A stretch of DNA of 64,000 nt, taken from Nocardia amamiensis. Its GTDB lineage: Bacteria > Actinomycetota > Actinomycetes > Mycobacteriales > Mycobacteriaceae. A program made the translations under genes and the position numbers. The stretch is from assembly GCF_015477605.1 (NCBI RefSeq), contig NZ_JADLQX010000025.1:26650-90649 (forward strand), written 5' to 3'. The notes under the pieces were generated by a model that did not search any database, had not been told where the DNA came from, and saw only the letters and a program-made list of their open reading frames with translations. The number at the start of each line of letters is the position of its first letter. Positions within the stretch are counted from its first letter, which is position 1. Of the stretch, positions 33,778 to 43,197 are shown piece by piece.

Positions 33778-34641
33778 ATGTCTGCCAGCAACAATCCCCC
33801 CGTCCTCGTCGGAGTCGACGGCTCGTCGTCCGCGCTCGCCGCCGTACGGTGGGCCGCCACCGACGCAGCCCACCGTCACGCACCGCTGCACATCGTCTAC
33901 GCGATCGGTGCACCGATGGACTTCGGCCCCGGGCTCAGCGTTCAGTACGTCGACTACGACGGCTACCGGCAGGAGGGACGGAAGGCGCTCGAGACGGCGC
34001 GCGAGACGGCCGTCGCGACAACCTCCCCGATCGGGGAGCTCGACCTCGAGACCGATCTCGTCGAGGCGCCGCCGATCCCGGTCCTGCGCGACCGATCCGA
34101 ATCCGCGCGCCTGCTCGTCGTCGGCACCCACGGGCTCGGCGCCTTCAGCCGCATGATCCTGGGCTCGGTCAGTACGGCGCTGGCCCGGCACGCCGGATGC
34201 CCGGTCGCAGTGATCCCCGAGACGACCGACCACTCCGGCGGGCCGGTTGTGGTCGGCGTCGACGGCTCGCCGCGCAGCGTTCACGCTGTCGAGATCGCCT
34301 TCGACGAGGCCGCGCACCGCGGCGCCGAACTGGTTGCGGTGCACACCTGGTCGGAGTTCTTCCGCTATGCCTCGCGCAGCGAAATGCAGGAAGAAGCCGA
34401 GGAATTGCTCTCCCAGAGCCTGGCCGGCTACGGCGAGAAGTATCCGGAGGTGCCGGTCCGTCGCGTCGTCGTCGAGGATCGCGCCGCCAAGGTTCTGCTC
34501 GAGGTCGGCCAGAGCGCACAGTTGATCGTGGTCGGCAGCCACGGGCGTGGCGGTTTCGCCGGGATGACCCTCGGTTCCGTCAGTCAGGCTGTCCTGCACG
34601 GGGCGAACGTTCCAGTGATCATCGCCAGGGCGGCGAGCTGA
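33778..34641 (+). CDS. Tandem universal stress protein
   Basis: 287 aa, ATG 33778 with AGAAAG upstream. Domains begin PVLVGVDGSSSALAAVRWAA and VVVGVDGSPRSVHAVEIAF; ATP loops GTHGLGAFSRMILGSVSTA (~122) and GSHGRGGFAGMTLGSVSQA (~260) are both canonical. Second gene of a USP pair, convergent with the large OtsB1-like gene, whose stop lies 22 bp beyond. In M. tuberculosis the OtsB1 gene Rv2006 also neighbours a USP gene, Rv2005c, which supports shared dormancy function. Confidence 0.88.
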   Translation: MSASNNPPVLVGVDGSSSALAAVRWAATDAAHRHAPLHIVYAIGAPMDFGPGLSVQYVDYDGYRQEGRKALETARETAVATTSPIGELDLETDLVEAPPIPVLRDRSESARLLVVGTHGLGAFSRMILGSVSTALARHAGCPVAVIPETTDHSGGPVVVGVDGSPRSVHAVEIAFDEAAHRGAELVAVHTWSEFFRYASRSEMQEEAEELLSQSLAGYGEKYPEVPVRRVVVEDRAAKVLLEVGQSAQLIVVGSHGRGGFAGMTLGSVSQAVLHGANVPVIIARAAS

Positions 34642-34663
34642 CGCCTCCCTGCCGTGCTTCGGG

Positions 34664-37600
34664 TCATTCCGAGGATGCCGAGTTCACCAACCGAATCGTC
34701 TCCCCCGCCGCCAGCTGTGCGTTCCGTTCTCGGCAGGTGATCTCGATCGGCGGTGCGGACCCGGCATCCGAGCTGACCTCGACGGCGTCCCCGCTGATGT
34801 GCACGGTCAGCCGATGGCCGCGATAGATGATCGGAAATGTCAGCGCGCCCAGCATTTTCGGCCAGTACGGGCAGAAGATCAGGCGGTCGTGGCGGATCTC
34901 CAGGCCGGTGAAGCACCGCTGCAGCAGGTCGATACTGCCGGCCATCGCTCCGAGATGAATTCCCTCCGCGGTGGTGCCGCCCTGGATGTCCGCGACATCC
35001 GACTCGAGCACCAGGTCGAAGAATTCCACGGCGCGGTCGCGATTGGCGCGAGCGAGCACCCACGCATTCACCAGCGCGCTGAGCGTCGAACCGTGGGAGG
35101 TGCGAGACAGATAGTAGTCGATGGTGCGTGGGATCATCTCGCCGGTGAACTCGTATCCGAGGTGGCTCAGCAGTTCTCGGAGTTCGTCGGCCGACAGCAG
35201 ATAGAACAGCATCAGAACATCGGCTTGTTTGGCCGCCCGATAGCGGTTGACGTTGTCACCCTCGGCCTCGAGTATCCGGTCGAGCCGCTGAATATTGCCG
35301 TAGCGCTGCCGATAGCGATCCCAATCCAATTCGGCCAGTTGGTCGTAGCCGTCGAACTGGCTGATTACCCCGTCGTGGAACGGCACGTACATGCGGCGAG
35401 CGACATCCTGCCAGCGCTGGAGCTCCGATGGGTGTACGGACAGGGCTTCCAGCAATTCCGACCGTGCGCGCGGTGAGAGGAGACCGAGAGCGTCCAGCGT
35501 TCGCAGGAGTACCCAGACCACCATGATGTTGGTGTAGGCGTTGTTGTCGATGCCCGTTTCCGGCGCCTGCGGATAGCCGGTATGGAACTCGTCGGGGCCG
35601 ATCACGCCACGGATGGTGTACCGGGCGCGCTCGGCGTCGTAGCCGGCCAGGCTCGACCAGAACCGCGCGATCTCTACCAGCAACTCGGCGCCGTTCTCGA
35701 CGAGGAATTCCATGTCGCCCGTCGCCTGATAGTACTGCCACACGTTATAGGCGATAGCCAGTCCGATGTGATGCGCGCGCCCGCTGGGATCCGGATTCCA
35801 ATGCCCCGATAGGGGATTGAGATGCAGCCGCTGACTCTCCTCGCGGCCGTCGCTGCCGGACTGCCACGGGAACATCGCCCCGGCCAGCCCAGCTTCGGCG
35901 GCCGCCTGGCGGGCCTCGGGAAGGCGGCGGTAGCGGTAGCGCAACAGCGATCGGGTCAGAGCTGGAAAGCGCGGATTGAGCACGGGGAAGACGAACAATT
36001 CGTCCCAGAACACATGACCGCGATACGCCTCGCCGTGCAGCCCGCGTGCCGGCACGCCCACATCGAGTTCCGGTGTGTTCGGCGACAAAGTCTGGGTCAA
36101 GTGCAGCAGATGCAGGCGCATTATCCGCACCGCGTGTTCCCTGCCGTCGAGGTCGATCCGCAGCCGTGCCCACAGATGCTCCCAGGCAACAACGTGCCCT
36201 GCGAACAGCTCCGCGTAATCCCCGGTGGCGTCGAGCCAGCGGACCGCTTCTTCATCGGGCCCTGCTGTCGCATGGTCGCGTCCGGTGAAGACGGTGACGA
36301 TCTTCTCCAACGTAAGCGGGTCGCCCTCGGCGACATCGATGGAGAAGTCGTGTCCGATGACTCCGTCTCGATGAACCAGTTCCCCTGTCGCGCCGATGGA
36401 TCGTCCGCCGCGCCGAAGGGTGCTGCGAGTCGCCACCGCGACCGGAATTCCCGATTCGCTGGTACGCACCACGAGCAGGACCGAATCACCGGACAATTGC
36501 TCGGCACGCACTGTCGTCAGATGCTTCTCCGACAGGTCCCGATAGCGCTCGACCAGGCGATTGCGCACGGAGCCGTCGACGGACGAGCGGATCCGCAGGT
36601 TACCCGACCAGTTCTCGGCGGTGATGGTCGTCGCAAGCGCGCCGACATGCGGACGGTGCATCGCCACGAACCGGCGCTGGGTCACCGTGGTGATCCGCCC
36701 CGCGGTGTCGCGAAAACGGAACCGCCGCACGAGTTCGGCGCGGCGCAGATCCAATTGCTGCCTGTACCACACTAGATCGGCGGTATCGATGTCGAACCAG
36801 TCGCTGCCATCGATCCGGAAGGTCACCGGCAGCCAATTCGGCAGGTTCACCAGGCTCTCGTTGTCGACACGCCGCCCTGCGATCTGGTCGCGGAGCCGGT
36901 TGTACACCCCGGCGATGTAGGTGCCCGGGTAGTGGACAACACCGGCCCCGCATTCCGGCGCCGCGCCGCGGGTAGCGAAGTAGCCATTACCCACCGTGCA
37001 GAGCGCCTCGCGGAGCTTTTCCTGCGGCGGGTCGTAGCCGTCGAAGGTGAGCGTCCACGATTCCGGAGGGTCCGCGACCTTTTCGGTGTGCAGGAGCTCG
37101 GCCAGCCGCCCGAGGAAGTCGCGCACTTGGCGGGGTCCGGCGACCGCGAATCGCGCGGCCGTGTACCTGTCGCCGGTCTCGTCGTGGCGCACCACGATGG
37201 GCAGTCCGTCGGATGCGACGGCGTCGAAGGCGTCCTCGTCGGTCAGATCGTCGCCCAGGTAGATCGGCAGCACGGGCGCGGTGACGTGCTCGAGGATCCA
37301 GCGCAGGGCAGTGCCCTTGTCCCAGTCCACATCAGGGCGCAATTCGACGACCCGTCGACCATGGGTGACGCGCAGTCCGGCCGCATGTCCGGCTTCGTGC
37401 GCCGCCGCGACGACCCCTGCGACGTTCTCGGCCGCCACGTTGCGGTGATGGACCGCGACCGCGAATCGTTTGTGTTCCACCAGAACTCCGGCGATGTCAT
37501 GCAACTGTCGCCGAAGCTCGGTGGCGGCATCGGCCAGCGTCTGTTCGGCGCCGGGCGCGGCGTCGTGGACATGGCATGTGCCGTCCGGGCCCATCAGCTC

Positions 37601-38644
37601 GAAGCCGTGGCTGCCCGCGTACCAGATCCCGCTGACGCCCACGCGCTCACGCAGGTCCCGTAAATCGCGTCCGCTGACGACCGCGACGGGGCATTCCGCG
37701 GCCAGTTTCCCCAGCACCGCCGGCATTCCGTCGACCGGTTTCGCGTCGTCCGGATCGGCGACGATCTCGGCCGAGGTGCCATCGAAATCCAGTAGGACGG
37801 CGGCCTTCTCGGTGCCGAGGAGATCCCGCACGCGTGGCCAGCATTCGACCGCATCCGGGATTTCGGACATCCGCCGGAAGCCCCCGCGTAATCGCACCTG
37901 CTGGAGATCATCGACGACGGAGTCGGCGCCCCGCGCCAGTAACCGGTCCGCGTGCGCGCCACGGTCGACACCGATGATCAGTGCGAAGCCGCCACTGCGC
38001 CCGGCCGCCACACCTGCCTCGGCGTCCTCGACCACAACCGTGCGGCCGGGTTCTGCGCCCAGTCGGCGCGTGGCCTCGAGCAGCATCGCCGGGTCGGGTT
38101 TGCCCGGGAGGTCCAGTTCCTCGGCGACGATGCCATCTACCCGAACCGCGAACAGGTCGGCGATACCGGCGGCCGCGAGCACTTGTGCGCAGTTGCGACT
38201 GGCGGAGAACACGCCGGTGGCTATCCCCGCGGCATGCAGCCGCCGAACGAGCGTGACGGTCGATTCGAACACCCGCACGCCGTCGCGGGAGATCCGCTCC
38301 CGAAACAGGCGATCCTTGCGGTTGCCGAGCCCGCACACGGTCTCTGCCGTCTCCGGATCGGAGGATTTCCCCCAGGGCAGCGCGATGCCTCGCGCGGCGA
38401 GGAAGTCCGCGACACCTCGATAGCGTGGTTTGCCATCCACGTAACGTAGGTAGTCGGATTCGGTGAACGGTGAACGGTCTTGTCCGGCACTTGCGGGACG
38501 TTGCGTGAGGAAGACGTCGAACAGGTCGGCCCAGGCCGCGGCGTGAATCGACGCGCTGTCGGTGACCACGCCATCCATATCGAAGATCACCGCGTCGTGG
38601 CGGCGCGCATCGATCCGCGGCGCCGCTGGTGCACCGTTTCCCAC
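34664..38644 (-). CDS. otsB1: OtsB1-like fusion: HAD phosphatase, trehalose-phosphatase and GH65
   Basis: 1326 aa, almost the length of M. tuberculosis Rv2006 (1327 aa). GTG 38644 is the only start before the first domain, with AGAGGA directly adjacent. Domain 1 (~15-255): beta-phosphoglucomutase-like HAD, VIFDMDGVVTDS, FSASRN, GKPDPAM, VVEDAEAG. Domain 2 (~285-520): trehalose-phosphatase, LLDFDGTSAEIV, VSGRDLRDL, LGDDLTDEDAFDA. Domain 3 (~550-1310): GH65 kojibiose/trehalose phosphorylase-like, general acid Glu in GVIGPDEFHTGY followed by NNAYTN. All catalytic motifs look intact, suggesting turnover of trehalose or its phosphate to glucose phosphates. Two DosR-like sites lie upstream, shared with the divergent nitroreductase. 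Confidence 0.9.
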   Translation of the reverse strand: MGNGAPAAPRIDARRHDAVIFDMDGVVTDSASIHAAAWADLFDVFLTQRPASAGQDRSPFTESDYLRYVDGKPRYRGVADFLAARGIALPWGKSSDPETAETVCGLGNRKDRLFRERISRDGVRVFESTVTLVRRLHAAGIATGVFSASRNCAQVLAAAGIADLFAVRVDGIVAEELDLPGKPDPAMLLEATRRLGAEPGRTVVVEDAEAGVAAGRSGGFALIIGVDRGAHADRLLARGADSVVDDLQQVRLRGGFRRMSEIPDAVECWPRVRDLLGTEKAAVLLDFDGTSAEIVADPDDAKPVDGMPAVLGKLAAECPVAVVSGRDLRDLRERVGVSGIWYAGSHGFELMGPDGTCHVHDAAPGAEQTLADAATELRRQLHDIAGVLVEHKRFAVAVHHRNVAAENVAGVVAAAHEAGHAAGLRVTHGRRVVELRPDVDWDKGTALRWILEHVTAPVLPIYLGDDLTDEDAFDAVASDGLPIVVRHDETGDRYTAARFAVAGPRQVRDFLGRLAELLHTEKVADPPESWTLTFDGYDPPQEKLREALCTVGNGYFATRGAAPECGAGVVHYPGTYIAGVYNRLRDQIAGRRVDNESLVNLPNWLPVTFRIDGSDWFDIDTADLVWYRQQLDLRRAELVRRFRFRDTAGRITTVTQRRFVAMHRPHVGALATTITAENWSGNLRIRSSVDGSVRNRLVERYRDLSEKHLTTVRAEQLSGDSVLLVVRTSESGIPVAVATRSTLRRGGRSIGATGELVHRDGVIGHDFSIDVAEGDPLTLEKIVTVFTGRDHATAGPDEEAVRWLDATGDYAELFAGHVVAWEHLWARLRIDLDGREHAVRIMRLHLLHLTQTLSPNTPELDVGVPARGLHGEAYRGHVFWDELFVFPVLNPRFPALTRSLLRYRYRRLPEARQAAAEAGLAGAMFPWQSGSDGREESQRLHLNPLSGHWNPDPSGRAHHIGLAIAYNVWQYYQATGDMEFLVENGAELLVEIARFWSSLAGYDAERARYTIRGVIGPDEFHTGYPQAPETGIDNNAYTNIMVVWVLLRTLDALGLLSPRARSELLEALSVHPSELQRWQDVARRMYVPFHDGVISQFDGYDQLAELDWDRYRQRYGNIQRLDRILEAEGDNVNRYRAAKQADVLMLFYLLSADELRELLSHLGYEFTGEMIPRTIDYYLSRTSHGSTLSALVNAWVLARANRDRAVEFFDLVLESDVADIQGGTTAEGIHLGAMAGSIDLLQRCFTGLEIRHDRLIFCPYWPKMLGALTFPIIYRGHRLTVHISGDAVEVSSDAGSAPPIEITCRERNAQLAAGETIRLVNSASSE

Positions 38645-38678
38645 TCCTCTAGCGTGAATGGGTCGATTCGTCCTGTCC

Positions 38679-38749
38679 AGGGGAAAAGGTCCGCAACAGC
38701 CGCCCGACGTGCGGGGCTACCAGCCACGAGACCTGGGGACCAACGACTC
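38679..38749. promoter_or_regulatory. DosR-like boxes between OtsB1-like and nitroreductase genes
   Basis: AGGGGAAAAGGTCCG (38679-38693; 12 of 15) and GGGGACCAACGACTC (38735-38749; 10 of 15). Unlike other pairs the centres are 56 bp apart, each site lying 37-44 bp from the nearer start codon, so each may serve one of the divergent genes. Confidence 0.5.
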
Positions 38750-38785
38750 CTCCGCCACCGGCCTGCGACGCATACCGTCGATGAT

Positions 38786-39784
38786 ATGACCGAGCTGCCC
38801 ACCGCTGAAACCATCGAGAAAGCCGTGCTGCTCGCCGGCCGGGCGCCGTCGCTGCACAACAGCCAGCCCTGGCACTGGACGTTCGACGGCCGAGCGCTAC
38901 GTCTGTTCGCCGTGCCCGAACGCATGCTACCGGCGACGGATACCGCCGGTCGGCAGATGCTGATCAGCTGTGGCATTGCTCTGGGCCATCTGCGGGTAGC
39001 CATGGCCGCCGCCGGCTGGCGCATCTTCGTGGCCCGCTTCCCCAACCCGCACCAGCGACATCACCTCGCCACCATCACGTTCCAACCAGCCGAGATCGTG
39101 ACCGACGGCGACCGCGCCCGCGCCGACGCCATACTGCGCAGGCGCACCGACCGGCTGCCGTTCGCCGCGCCCACCGGCTGGTCGGATTTCGAATCCGTGC
39201 TGCGGACCACCTTCGATCGGGCCGACGCCACGCTGGACGTGTTGCGGGACGACAGCCGGCCCGCGCTGGCCCGCGCCTCGGAGTTGACCGCGTCCCTGCG
39301 TCGCTACGACTCCGGATACCACGCCGAATTGCAGTGGTGGACCGGCCACACCATCGCCAGTGCGGGGGTCCCCGGGGAAGCCCTGATTTCTCCGGAGGAA
39401 CGGCAGCGGGTCTCCGTGGGCCGCCAGTTCCCCACTAGCACCGGCAACCCTCGACGCAGCGCGGTCACAGCAGACCACTCGGTGATTCTGGTGCTGTCGT
39501 GTAACAGCGACGCCGCGGAAGATCTGGTGCCCTGCGGTGAGGTGGTGTCCACCGTGCTGCTCGAATGCACCCTCGCCGGGTTCGCCACGTGCCCGCTGAC
39601 TCATCTGACCGAGGTACCGCGCAGCCGCGCCGTCGTCCGGGAACTGACCGCCCACTCCGGACAGCCGCAGGTCCTGATCCGGGTCGGCATCGCGCCCCAA
39701 CGCGAAGAGAACGCTCCAGCGACGCCCCGCCTGCCACTCGCCGAAATTCTCGACATGAGCGAATCCGCCGGAAAAGCGAACTGA
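38786..39784 (+). CDS. Acg-family nitroreductase-like flavoprotein
   Basis: 332 aa from ATG 38786; no clear ribosome site, so it may be leaderless or weakly translated. The first motif APSLHNSQPWHWTFDG (~22-37) is the Acg/nitroreductase FMN site, then RRRTDRLPFAAP (~118) and LLECTLAGFATCPLTHLTEVP (~255-275). Acg proteins (Rv2032, Rv3127) bind FMN but close the site with a lid and are thought to sequester rather than reduce; they belong to the DosR regulon. Starts an apparent three-gene run with the SRPBCC protein and a second Acg homologue. Confidence 0.85.
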   Translation: MTELPTAETIEKAVLLAGRAPSLHNSQPWHWTFDGRALRLFAVPERMLPATDTAGRQMLISCGIALGHLRVAMAAAGWRIFVARFPNPHQRHHLATITFQPAEIVTDGDRARADAILRRRTDRLPFAAPTGWSDFESVLRTTFDRADATLDVLRDDSRPALARASELTASLRRYDSGYHAELQWWTGHTIASAGVPGEALISPEERQRVSVGRQFPTSTGNPRRSAVTADHSVILVLSCNSDAAEDLVPCGEVVSTVLLECTLAGFATCPLTHLTEVPRSRAVVRELTAHSGQPQVLIRVGIAPQREENAPATPRLPLAEILDMSESAGKAN

Positions 39785-39789
39785 CTCCG

Positions 39790-40512
39790 ATGACAACTCG
39801 ACGCATGAGAACCACGACGCTTGCCATAGCAACCGCCTCGGCGCTGGTCGGTCTGGCAGTGGCCTATCGAAGCTTCTGGCGCACCAAGTGGTTGACCTGG
39901 GGTGCCTCGGCGGAGGAGATCGCGAGGGTGATGCCCGGTGATGAGCTGCTGGTTGACGCCGACACCGTCGCGACTCGTGCCATCACGATCGGGACGGGGG
40001 CGGACGCGATCTGGCCCTGGCTGGTTCAGCTGGGTCCCGGCCGCGGCGGTGCTTACACCTACGACTGGATCGAGAACCTGCTCGGACTCCAGATGCACAG
40101 CGCCAATGAGATCTTGCCGCAGTTCCAGAACCTCGCGATCGGCGACACTTTTCCGCTCGGCGAGTCCGGCCCGCGCATGCGAGTGGCGGTCCTCGAGCCC
40201 GCGCGTGCCCTGGTATTCGCCTCCGAGGACGGCCGATGGGTATGGGCCTTCGGCCTCTACCCGATGGGGAAGGCCACCCGGCTGGTCAGTCGCAATCGCA
40301 TCGCGCTGACGGGTGCGCCGACACTCGCACGTTTGGTCAACCTTCTGGTGATGGAACCGGGCAGTCTGCTGATGGAACGGAAGATGCTGCGGGGCATCAA
40401 GCGGCGCGCCGAGCGTATAGGAACACCGGACGGACGGAGGACCAAGGACCCTGACCCGCGGGCGGAAGGCCCATATCCGCCGGTCCCCATGCCGAGAACA
40501 CTCGAAATATGA
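39790..40512 (+). CDS. Membrane-anchored SRPBCC-like protein
   Basis: 240 aa from ATG 39790, 5 bp after the nitroreductase stop. One N-terminal hydrophobic helix (LAIATASALVGLAVAY), then a soluble region of SRPBCC/polyketide-cyclase style: AITIGTGADAIWPWLVQLGPGRGGAYTYDWIENLLGL (in two pieces, ~62-98) and EDGRWVWAFGLYP. Such START-like folds bind hydrophobic ligands or lipids. The last ~25 codons (RTKDPDPRAEGPYP...) coincide with the paired regulatory box of the following gene, so the C terminus may be shaped by that DNA function. Function unknown. Confidence 0.7.
   Translation: MTTRRMRTTTLAIATASALVGLAVAYRSFWRTKWLTWGASAEEIARVMPGDELLVDADTVATRAITIGTGADAIWPWLVQLGPGRGGAYTYDWIENLLGLQMHSANEILPQFQNLAIGDTFPLGESGPRMRVAVLEPARALVFASEDGRWVWAFGLYPMGKATRLVSRNRIALTGAPTLARLVNLLVMEPGSLLMERKMLRGIKRRAERIGTPDGRRTKDPDPRAEGPYPPVPMPRTLEI
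40437..40473. promoter_or_regulatory. Paired DosR-like boxes inside the SRPBCC gene end
   Basis: GAGGACCAAGGACCC (40437-40451) and CGGGCGGAAGGCCCA (40459-40473), each 11 of 15, 22 bp apart and 43-65 bp before the second nitroreductase start. The pair closely resembles the one at 58738-58774. Confidence 0.55.
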
Positions 40513-41516
40513 CTTCCGGCGACGTCACACCCGCCGTTCCGATACCCGAGCGTCCGACGATACTGGCGGCGCTGCGGCTGGCCACACGCGCACCCTCAGT
40601 GCACAACACCCAGCCGTGGCGCTGGGTGCTGGACGGCAATCGCCTGCGCCTGCACACCGACACCGATCGACTGTTGACCTCGACCGATCCCCGCGGCCGC
40701 CAGCTGGTGATCAGCTGCGGGGCCATGCTGCACCATGCGCGGACCGCCTTCGCCCATCAGGGGTGGCACACCGACACCATGCGCTTACCGGACCGGCAGC
40801 AGTCCGATCATTTGGCGACGATCGAGTTCCGCCCGTGGCCGGACCCGCCTGATGGTGTCCACGCTCGTGCGCTCGCCATCGAACGTCGGCGCACCGACCG
40901 GCTGCCTATGGTCGCCCCGGACGGGTTCGACGAGATCTTGCCCCAGATGCGCATGCTCAGCTCTCCGCACGGGGTCGAGCTCGATGTGCTCGACGAGAGC
41001 GCCCGTGCGCGCCTGGCCGCCGGGTCGCAGCAGACCGAAGCCCTGCGCCGCGACGACATGTTCTACCAAACCGAATTAGATTGGTGGGCAGGGCATTCTG
41101 ATGCGCCCGAGGGCGTGCCGCCGTCCGCACTGGTGTCGGACGCGGAGTTCGCGCGCGTCGGCGTTGGACGCGTTTTCCCCTCCGCCCCGCACTCGATGCG
41201 GCGCGATCACCTCGAAGACCAGGCGCGACTGGTGGTGCTCAGCACCGATGGCGACTCGGTGATGCAGTGGTTGCGCACCGGCGAAGCACTGTCGGCGGTG
41301 CTGCTGGAATGCACCGCGGCCGGGCTGGCGACCTGCGCGCTGACCCATATCACCGAACTCCCGACCGGCCGGAAGCTGCTCACGAACCTGATCCCCCGCC
41401 TGGGCACGCCGCAAGTGGTGATCCGGATCGGGACCGCGCCCGAGGACAGCGAGCTGATACCGCCCACCCCTCGCCGACCGCTCACGGACATCTTCACCGT
41501 CATCGGATCCCACTGA
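40509..41516 (+). CDS. Acg-family nitroreductase-like flavoprotein
   Basis: 335 aa; ATG 40509 overlaps the SRPBCC stop (ATGA). Same family as 38786: ATRAPSVHNTQPWRWVLDG (~27-45), QLVISCGAMLHHAR, ERRRTDRLPMVAP (~125), LLECTAAGLATCALTHITELP (~265-285). The two copies are clearly paralogous but divergent. It has both coupled translation and its own paired box in the preceding coding end, so it can be transcribed alone. Confidence 0.85.
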   Translation: MTSGDVTPAVPIPERPTILAALRLATRAPSVHNTQPWRWVLDGNRLRLHTDTDRLLTSTDPRGRQLVISCGAMLHHARTAFAHQGWHTDTMRLPDRQQSDHLATIEFRPWPDPPDGVHARALAIERRRTDRLPMVAPDGFDEILPQMRMLSSPHGVELDVLDESARARLAAGSQQTEALRRDDMFYQTELDWWAGHSDAPEGVPPSALVSDAEFARVGVGRVFPSAPHSMRRDHLEDQARLVVLSTDGDSVMQWLRTGEALSAVLLECTAAGLATCALTHITELPTGRKLLTNLIPRLGTPQVVIRIGTAPEDSELIPPTPRRPLTDIFTVIGSH

Positions 41517-41589
41517 TATTAATCGGCCGTGCGGTAACACTGCCGGGACGGCGGCGCGCGACAGGGGTCTGGTCAGCGGCCGGATTTTC

Positions 41590-43197
41590 TCAGTATCCGG
41601 CGTCACGGCGGCGGAATCCGGCGAAACCGAACGCCATACCGGCCGCAGCTGTCGCGATGATCACGAATATCGATGTGGCGGTGACGGTTTCGAGTGGTGC
41701 TTGCGGAGTGTGTGTGAAGGGGGATGCGTCGTCGAACCAGTCGGGCAGATCGAAGGCGGTCGCGAACAGCACGGCGACGGCACAGTAGGCGAAGGCCGCC
41801 CAAGCCAGTGGGACGGCGGCCCGCGGCAACCAGCCCGATCCGATCGTCGCGACCGCGACGAGTAGCCAGACGGCCGGCAGATACACCAGCGACACCCCGG
41901 TCATGCGCAGTGGTTGGACGGCATCCGCGACCGTCAACCCGTACGCCAGCCCGATCCCGAAACCCCCGACAGCGAGCACGAACGCGCCGCCGACCACGGC
42001 GATTGCGACGTGGCTTGCGAGCCAGGAATAGCGGCTGACCGGTGCGGCCAGGACAGTTTCGGCCCGGCCTGCGGTCTCCTCCCCGCGGGCGCGCAGGACG
42101 CTGGTGACACCGTATGCGGAGGCGAGCAGCGCGACGATCGAGACCGTGAGTGCCAGATATGAATCCACCGCGTCGGCTACGCCGCCGGGCAGGTACGCGG
42201 CGATCTCCGGGTTGTCGGCGAGAAAGTCCTCGATACTGTCGGCGAACGAGCCATAGGCCGCGCCGAGGGCGAAAACGCCGATAGCCCAACCACACAGGGA
42301 GCCGCGCTGTAACCGCCAGGCCAGGCCGAGCGGTGAACCAAGCGCCCACGACGCGGTCGCGCGCCCGGTCGCGTAGGGAAGCAGTCCGGCGCCGAAGTCC
42401 CGCCGTTCGAGCAGGGCGAACGCGACGACGGTGAGCGCGAGCGTCGCGGCAGCGAACAGCAACAGCGTCCACCAGCGGTCGCCGGTGTAGGGGTAGCTGC
42501 GCTGGCCCCATCCGATGGGCGATGTCCAGGACGCGACGCCACTGCCGACGTCGCCGACGGCCCGGGCCACGTACGCTGCCGCGAGCGCCAGGCCGACTGC
42601 TCCGTAGACGCTGCGCGGATTCTCGAAGATCTGCGCGGCAACCGCGGTGAGGGCGGCGAAGGTGACACCGACACCCCCGGTGACGAGTCCGAGCAGCAGC
42701 GAACCTCCGACCGGAAGTCCGGTGCCGACCGCGGCGGCGAAGACCACCAGCACGACGGCGACATCCGCGAGTCCGGCCAGCGCGAGCGAGGCGACGGCGG
42801 GGGCTCGGCGTCCCACCCTGGCCGAGCGGAGCAGTTCGGCCCGGCCGGTTTCCTCGTCCGAGCGGGTATGCCGTCCGACCAGGAACATGTTCATCAATGC
42901 GACCACGACCGCGAGATAGGCGAAGATCTCGAACACGATCTCGCCGCCGATGGTGTCCAGCAGCCGGGTCGGTCCGCCCATCGCGATGGCTGCCGCGTTG
43001 GCGCTCATCGTCTCGCGGATCTGCGCGAGTTTCTGCGGTGTGTTGTAGAAGCGTTGACTGCCCAGGGATTGGAACGCCAGCAGCGCGGCGGTGCCGAGCA
43101 GCCAGCACGGCAGCGTGAAGCGCTCGCGCCGCAGCGCGAACCGCAGCAGGGTGCCTGCTCCGGCGGTGATTTGGCGCAGCATCGATGTGGTGCTCAC
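41590..43197 (-). CDS. ABC-2 exporter permease (large, polyketide-antibiotic exporter type)
   Basis: 535 aa from GTG 43197, overlapping the ATPase stop (GTGA). About 12 hydrophobic segments arranged as two six-helix repeats, as in actinobacterial ABC-2 permeases of the TetR-linked 'polyketide antibiotic exporter' type. No conserved substrate motif. It works with the ATPase encoded just upstream and sits in one operon with the serine hydrolase. The gene ends 74 bp from the convergent nitroreductase stop. Confidence 0.82.
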   Translation of the reverse strand: MSTTSMLRQITAGAGTLLRFALRRERFTLPCWLLGTAALLAFQSLGSQRFYNTPQKLAQIRETMSANAAAIAMGGPTRLLDTIGGEIVFEIFAYLAVVVALMNMFLVGRHTRSDEETGRAELLRSARVGRRAPAVASLALAGLADVAVVLVVFAAAVGTGLPVGGSLLLGLVTGGVGVTFAALTAVAAQIFENPRSVYGAVGLALAAAYVARAVGDVGSGVASWTSPIGWGQRSYPYTGDRWWTLLLFAAATLALTVVAFALLERRDFGAGLLPYATGRATASWALGSPLGLAWRLQRGSLCGWAIGVFALGAAYGSFADSIEDFLADNPEIAAYLPGGVADAVDSYLALTVSIVALLASAYGVTSVLRARGEETAGRAETVLAAPVSRYSWLASHVAIAVVGGAFVLAVGGFGIGLAYGLTVADAVQPLRMTGVSLVYLPAVWLLVAVATIGSGWLPRAAVPLAWAAFAYCAVAVLFATAFDLPDWFDDASPFTHTPQAPLETVTATSIFVIIATAAAGMAFGFAGFRRRDAGY

